DNA of 64,000 bases from Gordonia iterans. Lineage in GTDB: Bacteria > Actinomycetota > Actinomycetes > Mycobacteriales > Mycobacteriaceae. Below the pieces are notes generated by a model. The model saw only the letters and a list, made by a program, of their open reading frames with translations. It was not told the DNA's origin and searched no databases. Location: NCBI RefSeq assembly GCF_002993285.1, contig NZ_CP027433.1, positions 992,001-1,056,000 on the forward strand, given 5' to 3'. A program made the position numbers and the translations under genes. Positions 8,816 through 17,930 of this stretch are shown piece after piece (position 1 is the first letter of the stretch; each line of letters begins with the position of its first letter).

Positions 8816-11338
8816 GTGGCTAAGAACGACCCCAAGGAACCGAATCCGAGTCCGAAGGTCGTCGACAACGTCGTGGATCGTGAGTTCCTCGTCGAGCGGC
8901 TCGTCGAGAACCCCGTCGAGAAGGTCGTGGACAAGCCGGTGACCCTCGAGCGGGTCGTCGAGCGGCTCGTCGTGGAGACCGTGGACATGGTCGTCGACAA
9001 GCCGACCACCGTCAGCCGCCTCGTCGAACGACCGGTCGTCACCGTGGTGGACTCTGTCGAAGACCGCCCGGTCGAGGTCAGCCGCCTCGTCGAACGGCCC
9101 GTCGTCAGCGTCCACGACGACGTCCAGGACGTGCCCGTCGACGTGTCCCGCCTCGTCGAGAAGCCGATCGTCACGATCGTCGACGACGACGTCGAGACTC
9201 AGGTGGACGTGCACCGCCTGGTGGAGCGGCCGGTCGTGACGATCGTCGACGACGTGGTCGACACACCGGTCGAGGTGTCTCGCGTCGTGGAGAAGCCGAT
9301 CGTCACCGTGCTCGACGACGTCGTCGAGAAGCCCAAGCCCGTCTCCCGTATGGTCGAGAAGCCGATCGTCACCGTGGTCGACGAGGTGGTGGAGAAGGAC
9401 ATCGAGGTCCCGCGGCTGGTCGAGAAGCCCGTGGTGTCGATCGTCGACGACGTGGTCGACAAGCCGATCAACATTCAGCGGCTGGTCGAGAAGCCCATCG
9501 TGTCGATCGTCGACGAGGTCACCGAACGGCCCGTCGACGTGCCGCGGCTGGTGGAGAACCTGGTGGTGACCCTTGTCGACGAGGTGGTCGACAAGGAGGT
9601 CGACGTGCCGCGGCTGGTGGAGAAGCTGGTCGTCACCGTCGTCGACGAGATCGTCGAAGCGCCCGTCGAGGTCGACCGCCTCGTGGAGAAGCTCATCGTG
9701 GACATCCGCGACCGGATCGTCGAGAAGGAAGTGACCGTCGAGCGGCTCGTCGAGAAGCCGGTGGTGACCGTCGTCGAGCGGGAGGTCGAGGTCCCGGTCG
9801 AGAAGATCGTCGAGAAGATCGTCGAGGTCCCGGTCGAGAAGATCGTCGAGGTGCGGGTCGAGAAGCCGGTCGAGAAGATCGTCGAGAAGATCGTCGAGGT
9901 TCCGGTCGAGAAGATCGTCTACAAGATGGTCGAGAAAGAGGTCGAGAAGATCGTCGAGCTCGAAGTCGAGAAGCCCGTGGTCAAGCATGTCGAGGTGCCG
10001 CGTGAGCTGATCGTCGAGCAGATCGTGGAGCAGCCGGTCGAGAAGGTCGTCGACCACGTCGTCGAGCGGATCGTCGAGAAGCCCAACGTGATCGAGAAGG
10101 TGATCGAGGAGCCGGTCGACCGCGAGGTCGAGCGTGTCGTCGAGATCCCGAACATCGTCGAGAAGGTGGTCGAGAAGCCGGTCGACCGGGTGGTCGAGCG
10201 GATCGTCGAGACCCCCAACGTGGTCGAGGAGATCGTCGAGAAGCCGGTCGATCGGTCTGTCACCAAGAACGTCGAGGTTCCGAACATCGTCGAAGAGGTG
10301 GTCGAGAAGCCGGTCGACCACGTCGTCGAGCGCGTCGTCGAGACCCCCAACGTGGTCGAGAAGGTGATTGAGAAGGCCGTCGACCGCGAAGTCGAGCGCG
10401 TCGTCGAGGTTCCGAACATCGTCGAGAAGGTGATCGACCAGCCCGTCGACCGGGAAGTCGAGAAGATCGTCGAGAAGATCAACATCGTCGAGAAGGTGAT
10501 CGAAGAGCCGGTCGACCGGGTGGTCGAGCGGGTGGTCGAGGAGCCGAACATCGTCGAGAAGGTGGTCGAGAAGCCGGTCGACCGGGTGGTCGAGCGGGTG
10601 GTCGAGGAGCCGAACATCGTCGAGAAGGTGGTCGAGAAGCCCGTCGACCGGGTGGTCGAGCGCGTGGTGGAGAAGCCCAACGTGGTCGAGAAGATCGTGG
10701 AGAAGCCGGTCGAGCGCATCGTCGAGCGGATCGTCGAGAAGCCCGAGGTGGTCGAGAAGGTCGTCGACAAGCCGGTGCAGCACGTCGTGGAGAAGATCGT
10801 CGAGCGCCCGGAGATCACCGAGAAGCTGGTCGAGAAGCCGGTCCAGCGAGAGTTCGAGAAGGTCGTGCAGAACCCGGTCCTGATCGAGAAGCTCGTCGAG
10901 AAGGACATCAAGCAGGTCGTCGAACGCGTGGTGGAGAAGCCGGTCTTCGTCGACGTCGAGAAGGTCGTCGAGCGCCCCGTCTACGTTGAGGTGGAGAAGA
11001 TCGTCGAGAAGCCGGTCGAGAAGATCGTTGAAGTGGTGGTGGAGAAGCCGGTCTTCGTCCGCAAGGTGGTCGAGAAGCCGGTCGAGCGAGTCATCGAGGA
11101 CACCGAGACCCAGCGCACGGTCACCCACGAAGCGCGCGGCGGCGACCTCGCTGAGGCGCAGTTCGTCGATTCCGGTGCGGCCGCGGACTCGGACTGGCTC
11201 GATGCGCGCACCGGCGCCCATCCGAAGGACGGCGTGGCGGGGGCGACCTCGCCTGCCCTGAACGTCGAAGGGCTCATCGACGCGCGGTACGCCGTCGACG
11301 ACGACGACGCCGGCGAGTCACAGGACCGCAAGTCCTGA
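8816..11338 (+). CDS. Giant Val/Glu/Lys/Pro repeat protein, alveolin/articulin-like
   Basis: 840 residues from GTG 8816, with an excellent Shine-Dalgarno AGGAGG 4 nt upstream. No signal peptide or transmembrane segment, so it should be cytoplasmic. Residues 44-329 form about 13 units of exactly 22 residues of the type V-S-R-L-V-E-K-P-V-V-T-V-V-D. Residues 330-420 are irregular KIVEVPVEK/KIVEKIVE runs. Residues 423-708 form about 13 more 22-residue units of the type PNIVEKVVEKPVDRVVERVV, some nearly identical at DNA level (66-bp period around 10541-10670). A tail of about 80 acidic, non-repetitive residues follows. Composition and VEKIVEVPVE runs resemble alveolin and articulin repeats of protist membrane skeletons; this may be convergence. 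A filament or membrane-associated scaffold is inferred, not shown. The stop overlaps the next ATG. Confidence 0.75.
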   Translation: MAKNDPKEPNPSPKVVDNVVDREFLVERLVENPVEKVVDKPVTLERVVERLVVETVDMVVDKPTTVSRLVERPVVTVVDSVEDRPVEVSRLVERPVVSVHDDVQDVPVDVSRLVEKPIVTIVDDDVETQVDVHRLVERPVVTIVDDVVDTPVEVSRVVEKPIVTVLDDVVEKPKPVSRMVEKPIVTVVDEVVEKDIEVPRLVEKPVVSIVDDVVDKPINIQRLVEKPIVSIVDEVTERPVDVPRLVENLVVTLVDEVVDKEVDVPRLVEKLVVTVVDEIVEAPVEVDRLVEKLIVDIRDRIVEKEVTVERLVEKPVVTVVEREVEVPVEKIVEKIVEVPVEKIVEVRVEKPVEKIVEKIVEVPVEKIVYKMVEKEVEKIVELEVEKPVVKHVEVPRELIVEQIVEQPVEKVVDHVVERIVEKPNVIEKVIEEPVDREVERVVEIPNIVEKVVEKPVDRVVERIVETPNVVEEIVEKPVDRSVTKNVEVPNIVEEVVEKPVDHVVERVVETPNVVEKVIEKAVDREVERVVEVPNIVEKVIDQPVDREVEKIVEKINIVEKVIEEPVDRVVERVVEEPNIVEKVVEKPVDRVVERVVEEPNIVEKVVEKPVDRVVERVVEKPNVVEKIVEKPVERIVERIVEKPEVVEKVVDKPVQHVVEKIVERPEITEKLVEKPVQREFEKVVQNPVLIEKLVEKDIKQVVERVVEKPVFVDVEKVVERPVYVEVEKIVEKPVEKIVEVVVEKPVFVRKVVEKPVERVIEDTETQRTVTHEARGGDLAEAQFVDSGAAADSDWLDARTGAHPKDGVAGATSPALNVEGLIDARYAVDDDDAGESQDRKS

Positions 11339-12651
11339 TGACCGCGAGGCTCGGCCGGGGGATCCTCGTCCTCGGCATGATTCTCGGGTTCCTGGTCGTT
11401 GCGGTCGGCGTCGCGCCGGCCCGTGCCGACGTGCTGACCGACGGTGCTGCGGCGATCGACGCGTACGCGGCTCAGCCCGAGCACGCCGAGGCGTTGGGAG
11501 CTCCGCGCGGACAGGTGCGCGCGGTCCGCCCCGGTGGCGCGGCCCGCACCTTCACCGGCGGCACCGTCTACTACTCGCCGGAGACCGGCGCCCACGCGGT
11601 GCTGGGCGCGATCGCCGCACGCTATCGTGCGGTGGGCGGACCGGCGGCCGTCGGCTTCCCGACGAGCGACGAACAACCGGCAGGCGCCGGACGCGTCAGC
11701 CGGTTCGGTGATCCCGGCGGCGCCGCGATCTACTGGAGCCCGGACACGCGGGCGTCGCTGCTGACCGGCGGGGTCCTGCGGGCGTGGCTGGCCTCCGGCG
11801 CACAGGACGGTCCGTTCGGGTTCCCGGTCAGCGACACCGTCAACACCGGACGTGCCGACGAGTCGCGGTTCGCCGGCCCCGAGGGGACGATGATCACCTG
11901 GTCCTCGACCGCGGGCCTGGAAACGGTGCCGGCCGAACTCGCGGACCGGCTGCCGGCGATGGCCGCTGCCGCCGCGGAGACGACGACGCCGACGCTGGTC
12001 GCCGAGGACACGTCCGGATCGGATTCGGACGAGCCGTGGTGGCGCCGGCAGTGGGCGTGGATCGTCGCGGTGGTGTGTGTCGCCGTGCTGCTGCTCTTCG
12101 TGGCGGTGCTCATCGTTCGTGCTCGCCGGCGACGCAGGTCCGGCGCAGCGCACACCGCGGCTGCCACGCAGGAGGAGCGGGCGCCGCAACCGGCCAACCG
12201 TCCGGCGGCGAAGAAGCCGACGAAGCCGAAGAAGCCGAAGAAGTCCACGCGGTCGGCCGCTCCGGAGGGGCCCGCCGGGACGCCGGTCCAGCAGGCCGGT
12301 CTGGTCTCCGGCCCGCCGGTTGACGCCGGCGCCGAGCCCCCGCCGGAATCCGCGCCGGAACCGGAATCCGCGCCGGAACCGGAATCCACGCCGGAACCGG
12401 AACCGGAGCTCGAGCCGCTGCTGAGCGATGAGACCCGGCAGGCGTCGGCGTTGGTGATCACGTACGATTCGGCCGACACGGCGGTGAAAGTCGCCTACGA
12501 GAACAACGCGCTGGGCGCCGACCGGGCCGGAGACGACGACGTCACCCACGCCTGGCTGCACGGTACGGGCGCCGGGGCGGACCGAGACGAAGGAGAAGCG
12601 GCGGATGCCGAACAGATCGACGAGCCCGAAACCCCGTCCGGCGATGAGTGA
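11338..12651 (+). CDS. LGFP-repeat cell-wall-binding membrane protein
   Basis: 437 residues; ATG overlaps the stop of the repeat-protein gene (TGATG), so translation is coupled. A signal peptide (residues 1-30, ending APARAD) is followed by three to four LGFP-type repeats (about 45-195) with GGPAAVGFPTSDE, SRFGDPGGAAIYWSPDT and DGPFGFPVSD. One transmembrane helix (about 236-258) precedes an Arg/Lys-rich cytosolic stretch (RARRRRR, then KKPTKPKKPKK). The tail then turns acidic and Pro/Glu-rich. LGFP repeats are found in wall-associated proteins of mycolata. The basic cytosolic tail is a natural partner for the acidic upstream repeat protein (inference). Confidence 0.82.
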   Translation: MTARLGRGILVLGMILGFLVVAVGVAPARADVLTDGAAAIDAYAAQPEHAEALGAPRGQVRAVRPGGAARTFTGGTVYYSPETGAHAVLGAIAARYRAVGGPAAVGFPTSDEQPAGAGRVSRFGDPGGAAIYWSPDTRASLLTGGVLRAWLASGAQDGPFGFPVSDTVNTGRADESRFAGPEGTMITWSSTAGLETVPAELADRLPAMAAAAAETTTPTLVAEDTSGSDSDEPWWRRQWAWIVAVVCVAVLLLFVAVLIVRARRRRRSGAAHTAAATQEERAPQPANRPAAKKPTKPKKPKKSTRSAAPEGPAGTPVQQAGLVSGPPVDAGAEPPPESAPEPESAPEPESTPEPEPELEPLLSDETRQASALVITYDSADTAVKVAYENNALGADRAGDDDVTHAWLHGTGAGADRDEGEAADAEQIDEPETPSGDE

Positions 12652-13822
12652 GAACGCGATGCGCGCCGCGGTCTGCCGGGAGGGCGAGTTCGGGGTCCGC
12701 GAGATCGCCCGTCCCGAACCCGGTCCGCGCCAAGTGTTGCTGCGCGTGTTGCGGGCCGGGATCTGCGGCTCCGACCTGCACGCCCGCGTGCACTGCGACG
12801 AGACCGCGGATCTGATCAGTGAGGCCGGGTATGACGACTTCATGCGCACCGACCAGGACGTGGTGCTCGGTCACGAGTTCGTCGGCGAAGTGGTCTCGTA
12901 CGGTCCCGACTGCCGCAAGCGCTGGAAGCCGGGCACTCGGGTGGTGTCGCTGCCGATCCGGCGGACCGACGGCGAGGTCCAGCTGACCGGGCTGTCCGCC
13001 CTCGCGCCGGGCGCCTTCGCCGAGTTCGTCCTGGCCGACGAGTCGGTCACGATGCCCGTCCCGGAGCAACTGCCGACCGATCTGGCGGCGCTGACCGAAC
13101 CGCTCGCGGTCGGTCTGCACGCGGTGGAGCGCAGCGACATCGGCCGCGGCGAGGTCGCAGTGGTGGTCGGCTGCGGGCCGATCGGGCTCGCGGTGATCCT
13201 GATGCTCAAGGCACGCGGAGTCCGGACGGTGGTGGCGAGCGACTACTCGCCGGCGCGCCGGGCCCTGGCGAAGACCTGCGGAGCCCAGATCGTCGTCGAT
13301 CCGGCCCACGACGATCTGGTCGAGGCGATTCCCGCGCGCGGCAACCACTTCCACACCGGTCCGGCGCTGCTCGGCTTCGCCCTGGACTCGATGCGACAGC
13401 TGCAGTCGATTCCGGGCCTGCCGTGGTGGAAGCTGATGGGTGTCGGGGAGCGGCTCGGGCAGGTCCCGAAGGGGCCGGTGGTCTTCGAGTGCGTGGGCGT
13501 GCCCGGCATGATCGACCGGCTCGCGACCACCATGCCGTACCGCTCCCGGATCGTGGTGGCCGGAGTCTGCATGGAACCGGATACGATCCGCCCGGCCCTG
13601 GTTTCGAACAAGGAGATCGACCTCCGGTTCGTGTTCGGCTACGACCCCGACGAGTTCCGGGAGACGTTGCACCTGCTGGCCGACCGGAAGATCGACGCGC
13701 GCCCGCTGCTGACCGGCACCGTGGGCCTCGACGGCGTCGCGGCCGCCTTCGAGGCGCTGGGCGATCCGGAGACGCACGCCAAGATCCTCGTCGACCCGGC
13801 TTCGGACGCGCTGACTCCCTGA
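12644..13822 (+). CDS. Zinc-type medium-chain alcohol dehydrogenase
   Basis: 392 residues from ATG 12644, which overlaps the LGFP gene stop by 8 nt; ATG 12659 is also plausible. The catalytic zinc site is given by ICGSDLHARVH and VVLGHEFVGEV; the Rossmann motif is VVVGCGPIGLAV. The usual four-Cys structural zinc loop is missing: after DCRKRWKPGTRVVSLP no C-x2-C-x2-C run appears. It should oxidise an alcohol or reduce a carbonyl with NAD(P). A biochemical link to the two structural genes before it is not evident; co-transcription is likely from the overlap. Confidence 0.85.
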   Translation: MSENAMRAAVCREGEFGVREIARPEPGPRQVLLRVLRAGICGSDLHARVHCDETADLISEAGYDDFMRTDQDVVLGHEFVGEVVSYGPDCRKRWKPGTRVVSLPIRRTDGEVQLTGLSALAPGAFAEFVLADESVTMPVPEQLPTDLAALTEPLAVGLHAVERSDIGRGEVAVVVGCGPIGLAVILMLKARGVRTVVASDYSPARRALAKTCGAQIVVDPAHDDLVEAIPARGNHFHTGPALLGFALDSMRQLQSIPGLPWWKLMGVGERLGQVPKGPVVFECVGVPGMIDRLATTMPYRSRIVVAGVCMEPDTIRPALVSNKEIDLRFVFGYDPDEFRETLHLLADRKIDARPLLTGTVGLDGVAAAFEALGDPETHAKILVDPASDALTP

Positions 13823-13838
13823 CGCGTCCCGTCACGCC

Positions 13839-13854
13839 TGTGATGTGTGTCACT
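13839..13854. promoter_or_regulatory. CRP-like site upstream of yceI
   Basis: TGTGATGTGTGTCACT matches the TGTGA-N6-TCACA consensus of actinobacterial CRP/GlxR regulators at nine of ten positions. It is 95 nt upstream of the YceI start, in a place suitable for promoter control. Confidence 0.5.
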
Positions 13855-13948
13855 CGCTGCGCGGTCGGGGAATCAAGCGGACTGTGGTCCGGTTATCTCA
13901 GGTGTGGGTCGGACGATCCGCACCAGAAGACCTGACGAAGGAGTTCCC

Positions 13949-14503
13949 ATGACCACCCTGAACGCACTGCCCCTGCTCGCCGCCGGCACCTGGACCATCG
14001 ACCCTGTCCACTCCTCGGTCGGCTTCTCGGTCCGCCACCTGATGGTCTCGAAGGTCCGCGGCGAGTTCACCGACTTCTCCGGCGCGATCGTCGTCGCCGA
14101 GGACGGCACCCCGTCGGTCAGCGCGGAGATCGCCGTCGACTCGATCGACACCCGCAACGATCAGCGCGACGCGCACATCCGGTCGGCCGACTTCTTCGAC
14201 GCCGAGAAGTTCCCGCAGGCCACCTTCGTCTCCACGTCGGTGGACGCCGACGGCGACGACTACGTGGTGCACGGCGACTTCACGCTGAAGGGCGTGACGC
14301 GTCCGGTCGACCTCAAGCTCGAGTTCAACGGCGTGAACCCCGGCATGGGCCAGGGTCCGGTCGCGGGATTCGAGGCCTCCACCGTGCTCAACCGGAAGGA
14401 CTTCGGCATCGACATCGAGATGCCCCTGGAGACCGGCGGCACCGTGGTCGGCGACAAGATCACCATCACCCTGGAGATCGAGGCCGTGCAGTCCGGCGCC
14501 TGA
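13949..14503 (+). CDS. YceI-family protein
   Basis: 184 residues; ATG 13949 with GAAGGAG 7 nt upstream. The lipocalin-like YceI fold is clear from the start WTIDPVHSSVGFSVRHLMVSKVRGEF, the middle RDAHIRSADFFDAEKFPQATF, and the end ITLEIEAV. YceI proteins bind long isoprenoid or lipid molecules in a hydrophobic barrel. There is no signal peptide, so it is probably cytoplasmic, as in many actinobacterial members. The ligand is unknown. A CRP-like site lies upstream. Confidence 0.92.
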   Translation: MTTLNALPLLAAGTWTIDPVHSSVGFSVRHLMVSKVRGEFTDFSGAIVVAEDGTPSVSAEIAVDSIDTRNDQRDAHIRSADFFDAEKFPQATFVSTSVDADGDDYVVHGDFTLKGVTRPVDLKLEFNGVNPGMGQGPVAGFEASTVLNRKDFGIDIEMPLETGGTVVGDKITITLEIEAVQSGA

Positions 14504-14592
14504 TTGGTCCGGTTCTCCGGAAGTCGCCGCGCAGTGCTTGGGATACGCTCGAACATTGTCCGAGCACGACGACCCGAGCACGGAGGTGACGC

Positions 14593-16335
14593 GTGGAGCT
14601 GCAGCGCCCCCGCGAGAGCCTGCATCGGCTCGCCGACTGCGTCGACGATCGCTGGCGGGTGCGTCGCTGGATCATCAGCGTTCTGGACGAGGCCCGGCAC
14701 GCCGACGCCGGTGACGGCGAACTCCTCGCCGCCGAGTGGCAGGCGATCTCGCCCAAGCTCAAGCGCCGCATCATCCGGCGGGCGGCCGGCGTCGGTATCG
14801 CGCTCGGGTTCGGCTCCAAGTTCCTGATCGGCCTGGAGACCTTCGTTCTGGTGTTGCTGGCGTTCAACGGCGGCCAGCTGACGCTGCGGACCGAGGCGAG
14901 TCACCCGAGTTTCTGGGAGATGCTGGTCGCCCTGGTGATCGGCACGGCGGTGGCTCTGCTGTTCTCGCTGCTGCTGTTGCGGCCGCAGGTCCGGTGGTTC
15001 GTCGACGACGGAACCACCGACCGGGCCCGGCGCCGTGCGGTGGCGCGAGTGCCCATGCAGCAGGTCGGCGCCGACCTCGCCGGGTGGGCCGTCAGTTTCG
15101 GCGTCTACGCCCTCATCGCCGAGGTGAGCCCGCTGTTCCTGGCGACCGTGGGCGGCGCGTTCGCGTTCGCCGCCGTCACCTCCTGCTGTCTCACGTATCT
15201 GTTCGCCGAGGCGGCCGCACGTCCATTGACGGTGCTGGCTCTCAGCGGCGCCTCCGAGCCGAGCGTGGTGCACGGTGTGCGCGAACGGATGGTGGTGGTC
15301 TGGCTGGTCTCGTCCGCCGTCCCGATGGCCGGGTTGATCACCATCAACTTCGGCCGCTGGATGGACTGGCTGCCGCCGGGTAACGCCGAACTGGACTGGT
15401 CGGCGGTCTTCCTCGCCCTCATCTCGCTGACCTCGGGGCTCACCGTGGTAATGCTGGTCGGCCGGGCCATCGCCGATCCGCTGACCGAGATGCGCGAGGT
15501 GGTCGAGTCCGCGAGCGAGGGTGATTTCGGTCGCCGGGTCGCCGTGTACGACGTCTCCGAACTCGGTGTGCTGCAGAGCGGCCTGAACAATATGCTCGAC
15601 GGCCTCGCCGAGCGGGAGCGCATCCGTGCGCTGTTCTCCAAACACGTCGGCGACCGGGTCGCCGAACTGGCCATCTCGCAGGGCGGCGAGATGGTCGGCA
15701 CCAATGCCGACGTCGGCGTGATCTTCGTGGACCTCACCGGCTCCACCACCTTCGCCGCGCAGCGAGATCCGCGGGAGACGGCGGTGGTGCTCAACGTCTT
15801 CTTCTCCGTGGTCGCCGAGGTCGTCGAACGGCACGACGGCCTGATCAACAAGTTCGAGGGCGACGCCGCCCTGATCGTCTTCGGGGCGCCCGCGACGCTG
15901 GCCGATCCAGCGGGCGCCGCGCTGTGCGCGGCGCGCGAGCTCGGCGAGGCACTGAGCGAGAAGGTGCCGCTGGAGTGGGGCATGGGCGTGGGCTACGGCC
16001 GCGTGTTCGCCGGCAACATCGGTGCGGCGAGCCGTTACGAGTACACGGTGATCGGCGATCCGGTGAACGAGTCGGCCCGGTTGTCGGACTGGGCCAAGGA
16101 CTGCGGTTCGCCGGTGTGCGCCAGCGGAGATGCGGTGGCGGCCGCAGACCCGGAGGAAGCGCAGTTGTGGAGCTCGACCGGCAGCGTCCAGCTGCGCGGG
16201 CGCACCGCGACGACGGAGGTCTTCGTCCCCTCCACGCTGGCCGCGCGGACCGAGCCCCCGACATTGGGTAGCGTTCTTGCCGAACTGGTGAAGCTGCCGG
16301 CCCGGCGGGCACGGCGAGAACAGGAGCGTCGATGA
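14593..16335 (+). CDS. Membrane adenylate cyclase with HAMP domain
   Basis: 580 residues; GTG 14593 preceded by GGAGGTG. Six transmembrane segments (about 68-285) lead to a HAMP domain (RAIADPLTEMREVVESASEGDF) and a class III cyclase domain. Metal-binding Asp380 (FVDLTGST) and Asp424 (FEGDAALIVFG) are present, as are purine-selecting Lys420 and Asp489 (VIGDPVNESARL) and the transition-state Asn/Arg. The Lys/Asp pair points to ATP, so the product is cAMP. Layout matches the M. tuberculosis Rv1318c-Rv1320c group. The next gene overlaps by ATGA. Candidate CRP sites elsewhere in the window would respond to its product. Confidence 0.92.
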   Translation: MELQRPRESLHRLADCVDDRWRVRRWIISVLDEARHADAGDGELLAAEWQAISPKLKRRIIRRAAGVGIALGFGSKFLIGLETFVLVLLAFNGGQLTLRTEASHPSFWEMLVALVIGTAVALLFSLLLLRPQVRWFVDDGTTDRARRRAVARVPMQQVGADLAGWAVSFGVYALIAEVSPLFLATVGGAFAFAAVTSCCLTYLFAEAAARPLTVLALSGASEPSVVHGVRERMVVVWLVSSAVPMAGLITINFGRWMDWLPPGNAELDWSAVFLALISLTSGLTVVMLVGRAIADPLTEMREVVESASEGDFGRRVAVYDVSELGVLQSGLNNMLDGLAERERIRALFSKHVGDRVAELAISQGGEMVGTNADVGVIFVDLTGSTTFAAQRDPRETAVVLNVFFSVVAEVVERHDGLINKFEGDAALIVFGAPATLADPAGAALCAARELGEALSEKVPLEWGMGVGYGRVFAGNIGAASRYEYTVIGDPVNESARLSDWAKDCGSPVCASGDAVAAADPEEAQLWSSTGSVQLRGRTATTEVFVPSTLAARTEPPTLGSVLAELVKLPARRARREQERR

Positions 16336-17213
16336 GCGGCTGGTCGATTTCGGACATTCCGGATCAGCGGGGGCGGCGGATCGTCATCACCGGCGCCAAC
16401 AGCGGCCTCGGCGAGCAGATGGCCTTGATCCTGGGTCGCGCGGGCGCCGACGTGGTGCTGGCGTGCCGCAACCTCGACAAGGCCCGCGCGGTCGCCGACG
16501 AGATCGGTCCCCGAGCCACCGTGGCCTCCCTGGATCTGGCCGACCTGGCCTCGGTACGCGCGTTTGCCGAGGGCTTCTCCGGCGCCGACGTGCTGATCAA
16601 CAACGCCGGTGTGATGGCGGTGCCGCTGCGGCGCACCGCCGACGGATTCGAGATGCAGATCGGCACCAATTTCCTCGGCCACTTCGCGCTGACCGGACTG
16701 CTCCTGGACCGGATCGACGACCGCGTGGTCACGTTGTCGTCGCTCATGCACAAGAACGCACGGCTCGATGTCGACGATCTCAACTGGCACCGCCGCAAGT
16801 ACAACCGCTGGACGGCCTACAGCGACTCCAAGCTCGCCGATCTGATGTTCGCGCTGGAGCTGGCCGAGCGGCTCGCCGAGGCGGATTCGCCCAAGGAGTC
16901 GCTCGCCGCGCATCCCGGTTACGCCGCGACCGAGTTGCAGCTGCACACCGAGTCGCCGCTGGACTGGGTGATGAAGCTGGGCAACCTGACGCCGATCGCG
17001 CAGTCCGCCGAGGACGGGGCGCTGCCCGCCCTCTTCGCGGCGACCTCCCCGCACGCGGTGAACGGGGAGTACTACGGGCCCAAGAGTCTGGGCGGCATGC
17101 GCGGTGCGCCCGCCGTCGCCGGATATCGGCGAGCGGCGAGCGATCGCGAGGTACGCGCCAAGCTCTGGGCCGAGGCCGAACTCCTGACCGGGGTCACCTT
17201 CTCCGCACTCTGA
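16332..17213 (+). CDS. Short-chain dehydrogenase/reductase
   Basis: 293 residues; the ATG overlaps the cyclase stop. The nucleotide motif is TGANSGLG, followed by NNAGVM, the catalytic Ser in TLSSLMH and the Y-S-D-S-K active-site tetrad member (YxxxK). The length and insert (WHRRKYNRWTAY) place it in the retinol dehydrogenase/WWOX-like branch common in actinobacteria. It should oxidise or reduce a hydrophobic alcohol/ketone with NAD(P). Substrate unknown. Confidence 0.9.
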   Translation: MSGWSISDIPDQRGRRIVITGANSGLGEQMALILGRAGADVVLACRNLDKARAVADEIGPRATVASLDLADLASVRAFAEGFSGADVLINNAGVMAVPLRRTADGFEMQIGTNFLGHFALTGLLLDRIDDRVVTLSSLMHKNARLDVDDLNWHRRKYNRWTAYSDSKLADLMFALELAERLAEADSPKESLAAHPGYAATELQLHTESPLDWVMKLGNLTPIAQSAEDGALPALFAATSPHAVNGEYYGPKSLGGMRGAPAVAGYRRAASDREVRAKLWAEAELLTGVTFSAL

Positions 17214-17226
17214 GCGGGCGCCGGGG

Positions 17227-17868
17227 TCAGAGGACGCCCGGCGGGCGGAACTGGATCGACAGCCGGGGTCCGGACGCGGGGACCTTCGGCACCGCGTGGT
17301 CCCAGGTGCGCTGGCAGCTGCCGCCCATCACCAGCAGGTCGCCCCCGGACATGGTGAAGCGCAACGATTCCCCGCCACCGCGTGGCCGCAGCGACAGCTG
17401 CCGAGGCGCGCCGAGCGAGACGATGGCCACCATCGTGTCCTGACGGGCGCCGCGGCCGATCCGGTCGCCGTGCCAGGCGACGCTGTCACGGCCGTCCCGG
17501 TACAGGCAGAGGCCGGCGCTGACGAAGCCCTCGGGCAGCTCTCGTGCGTAGTGAGCGCTCAGCTCGTCGCGCAACCGCGTCAGGAGCGGGTCGGGCAGGC
17601 GGTGGCCGTCGGGGTAGTGGGCGGTCAGTCGCGGCACCGGGAGCGTGACGTCGTACATCCGGCGGCGCTCGGCGCGCCAGGGCACGGTTGCGGTCAGCCG
17701 CTCGAAGAGCGGGGTGGCCCCGGTCAGCCAGCCGGGCCGCAGATCCACCCAGGCGCCGTGCTCGAGTCGCCGTCGGCGGATCCCGGAACCCAGCGGTTGC
17801 ACCACCGGCTCGCCGGCCTCACCGACGGCGGCGTCGAACAGCGACTCCTGGATTCCGGCGTACGTCAT
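17227..17868 (-). CDS. alkB: AlkB-type 2-oxoglutarate/Fe(II) dioxygenase
   Basis: 213 residues. The Fe(II) ligands are the H-x-D in AWHGDRIG and the distal His in TWDHAVPK; the 2-oxoglutarate-binding Arg and the last AlkB Arg are in GPRLSIQFR. The region FVSAGLCLYRDGRDSVAWH matches the AlkB core. The enzyme reverses alkylation of DNA or RNA bases by oxidative demethylation. The ATG at 17868 is 6 nt after TAGACT on the minus strand, suggesting a leaderless transcript. It may follow the helicase-aminotransferase operon by 62 nt but has its own promoter-like box. Confidence 0.9.
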   Translation of the reverse strand: MTYAGIQESLFDAAVGEAGEPVVQPLGSGIRRRRLEHGAWVDLRPGWLTGATPLFERLTATVPWRAERRRMYDVTLPVPRLTAHYPDGHRLPDPLLTRLRDELSAHYARELPEGFVSAGLCLYRDGRDSVAWHGDRIGRGARQDTMVAIVSLGAPRQLSLRPRGGGESLRFTMSGGDLLVMGGSCQRTWDHAVPKVPASGPRLSIQFRPPGVL

Positions 17869-17930
17869 GACGCCAGTCTACGCACGGTTCGAACGTGCGT
17901 ACGACGATGTGCGGCGTGTCGGGTGAGCCG

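Noticed and set aside
9199..10911. Other antisense frames rich in Ser/Thr/Phe opposite the same gene
   Set aside because: By-products of codon bias in a repetitive, GC-rich gene; no start signals.
8804..11221. Long antisense open frame opposite the repeat-protein gene (Asp/Leu/His-rich)
   Set aside because: The 66-bp repeats keep all frames open; the plus strand has an excellent ribosome-binding site, a coupled downstream gene and family-like composition.
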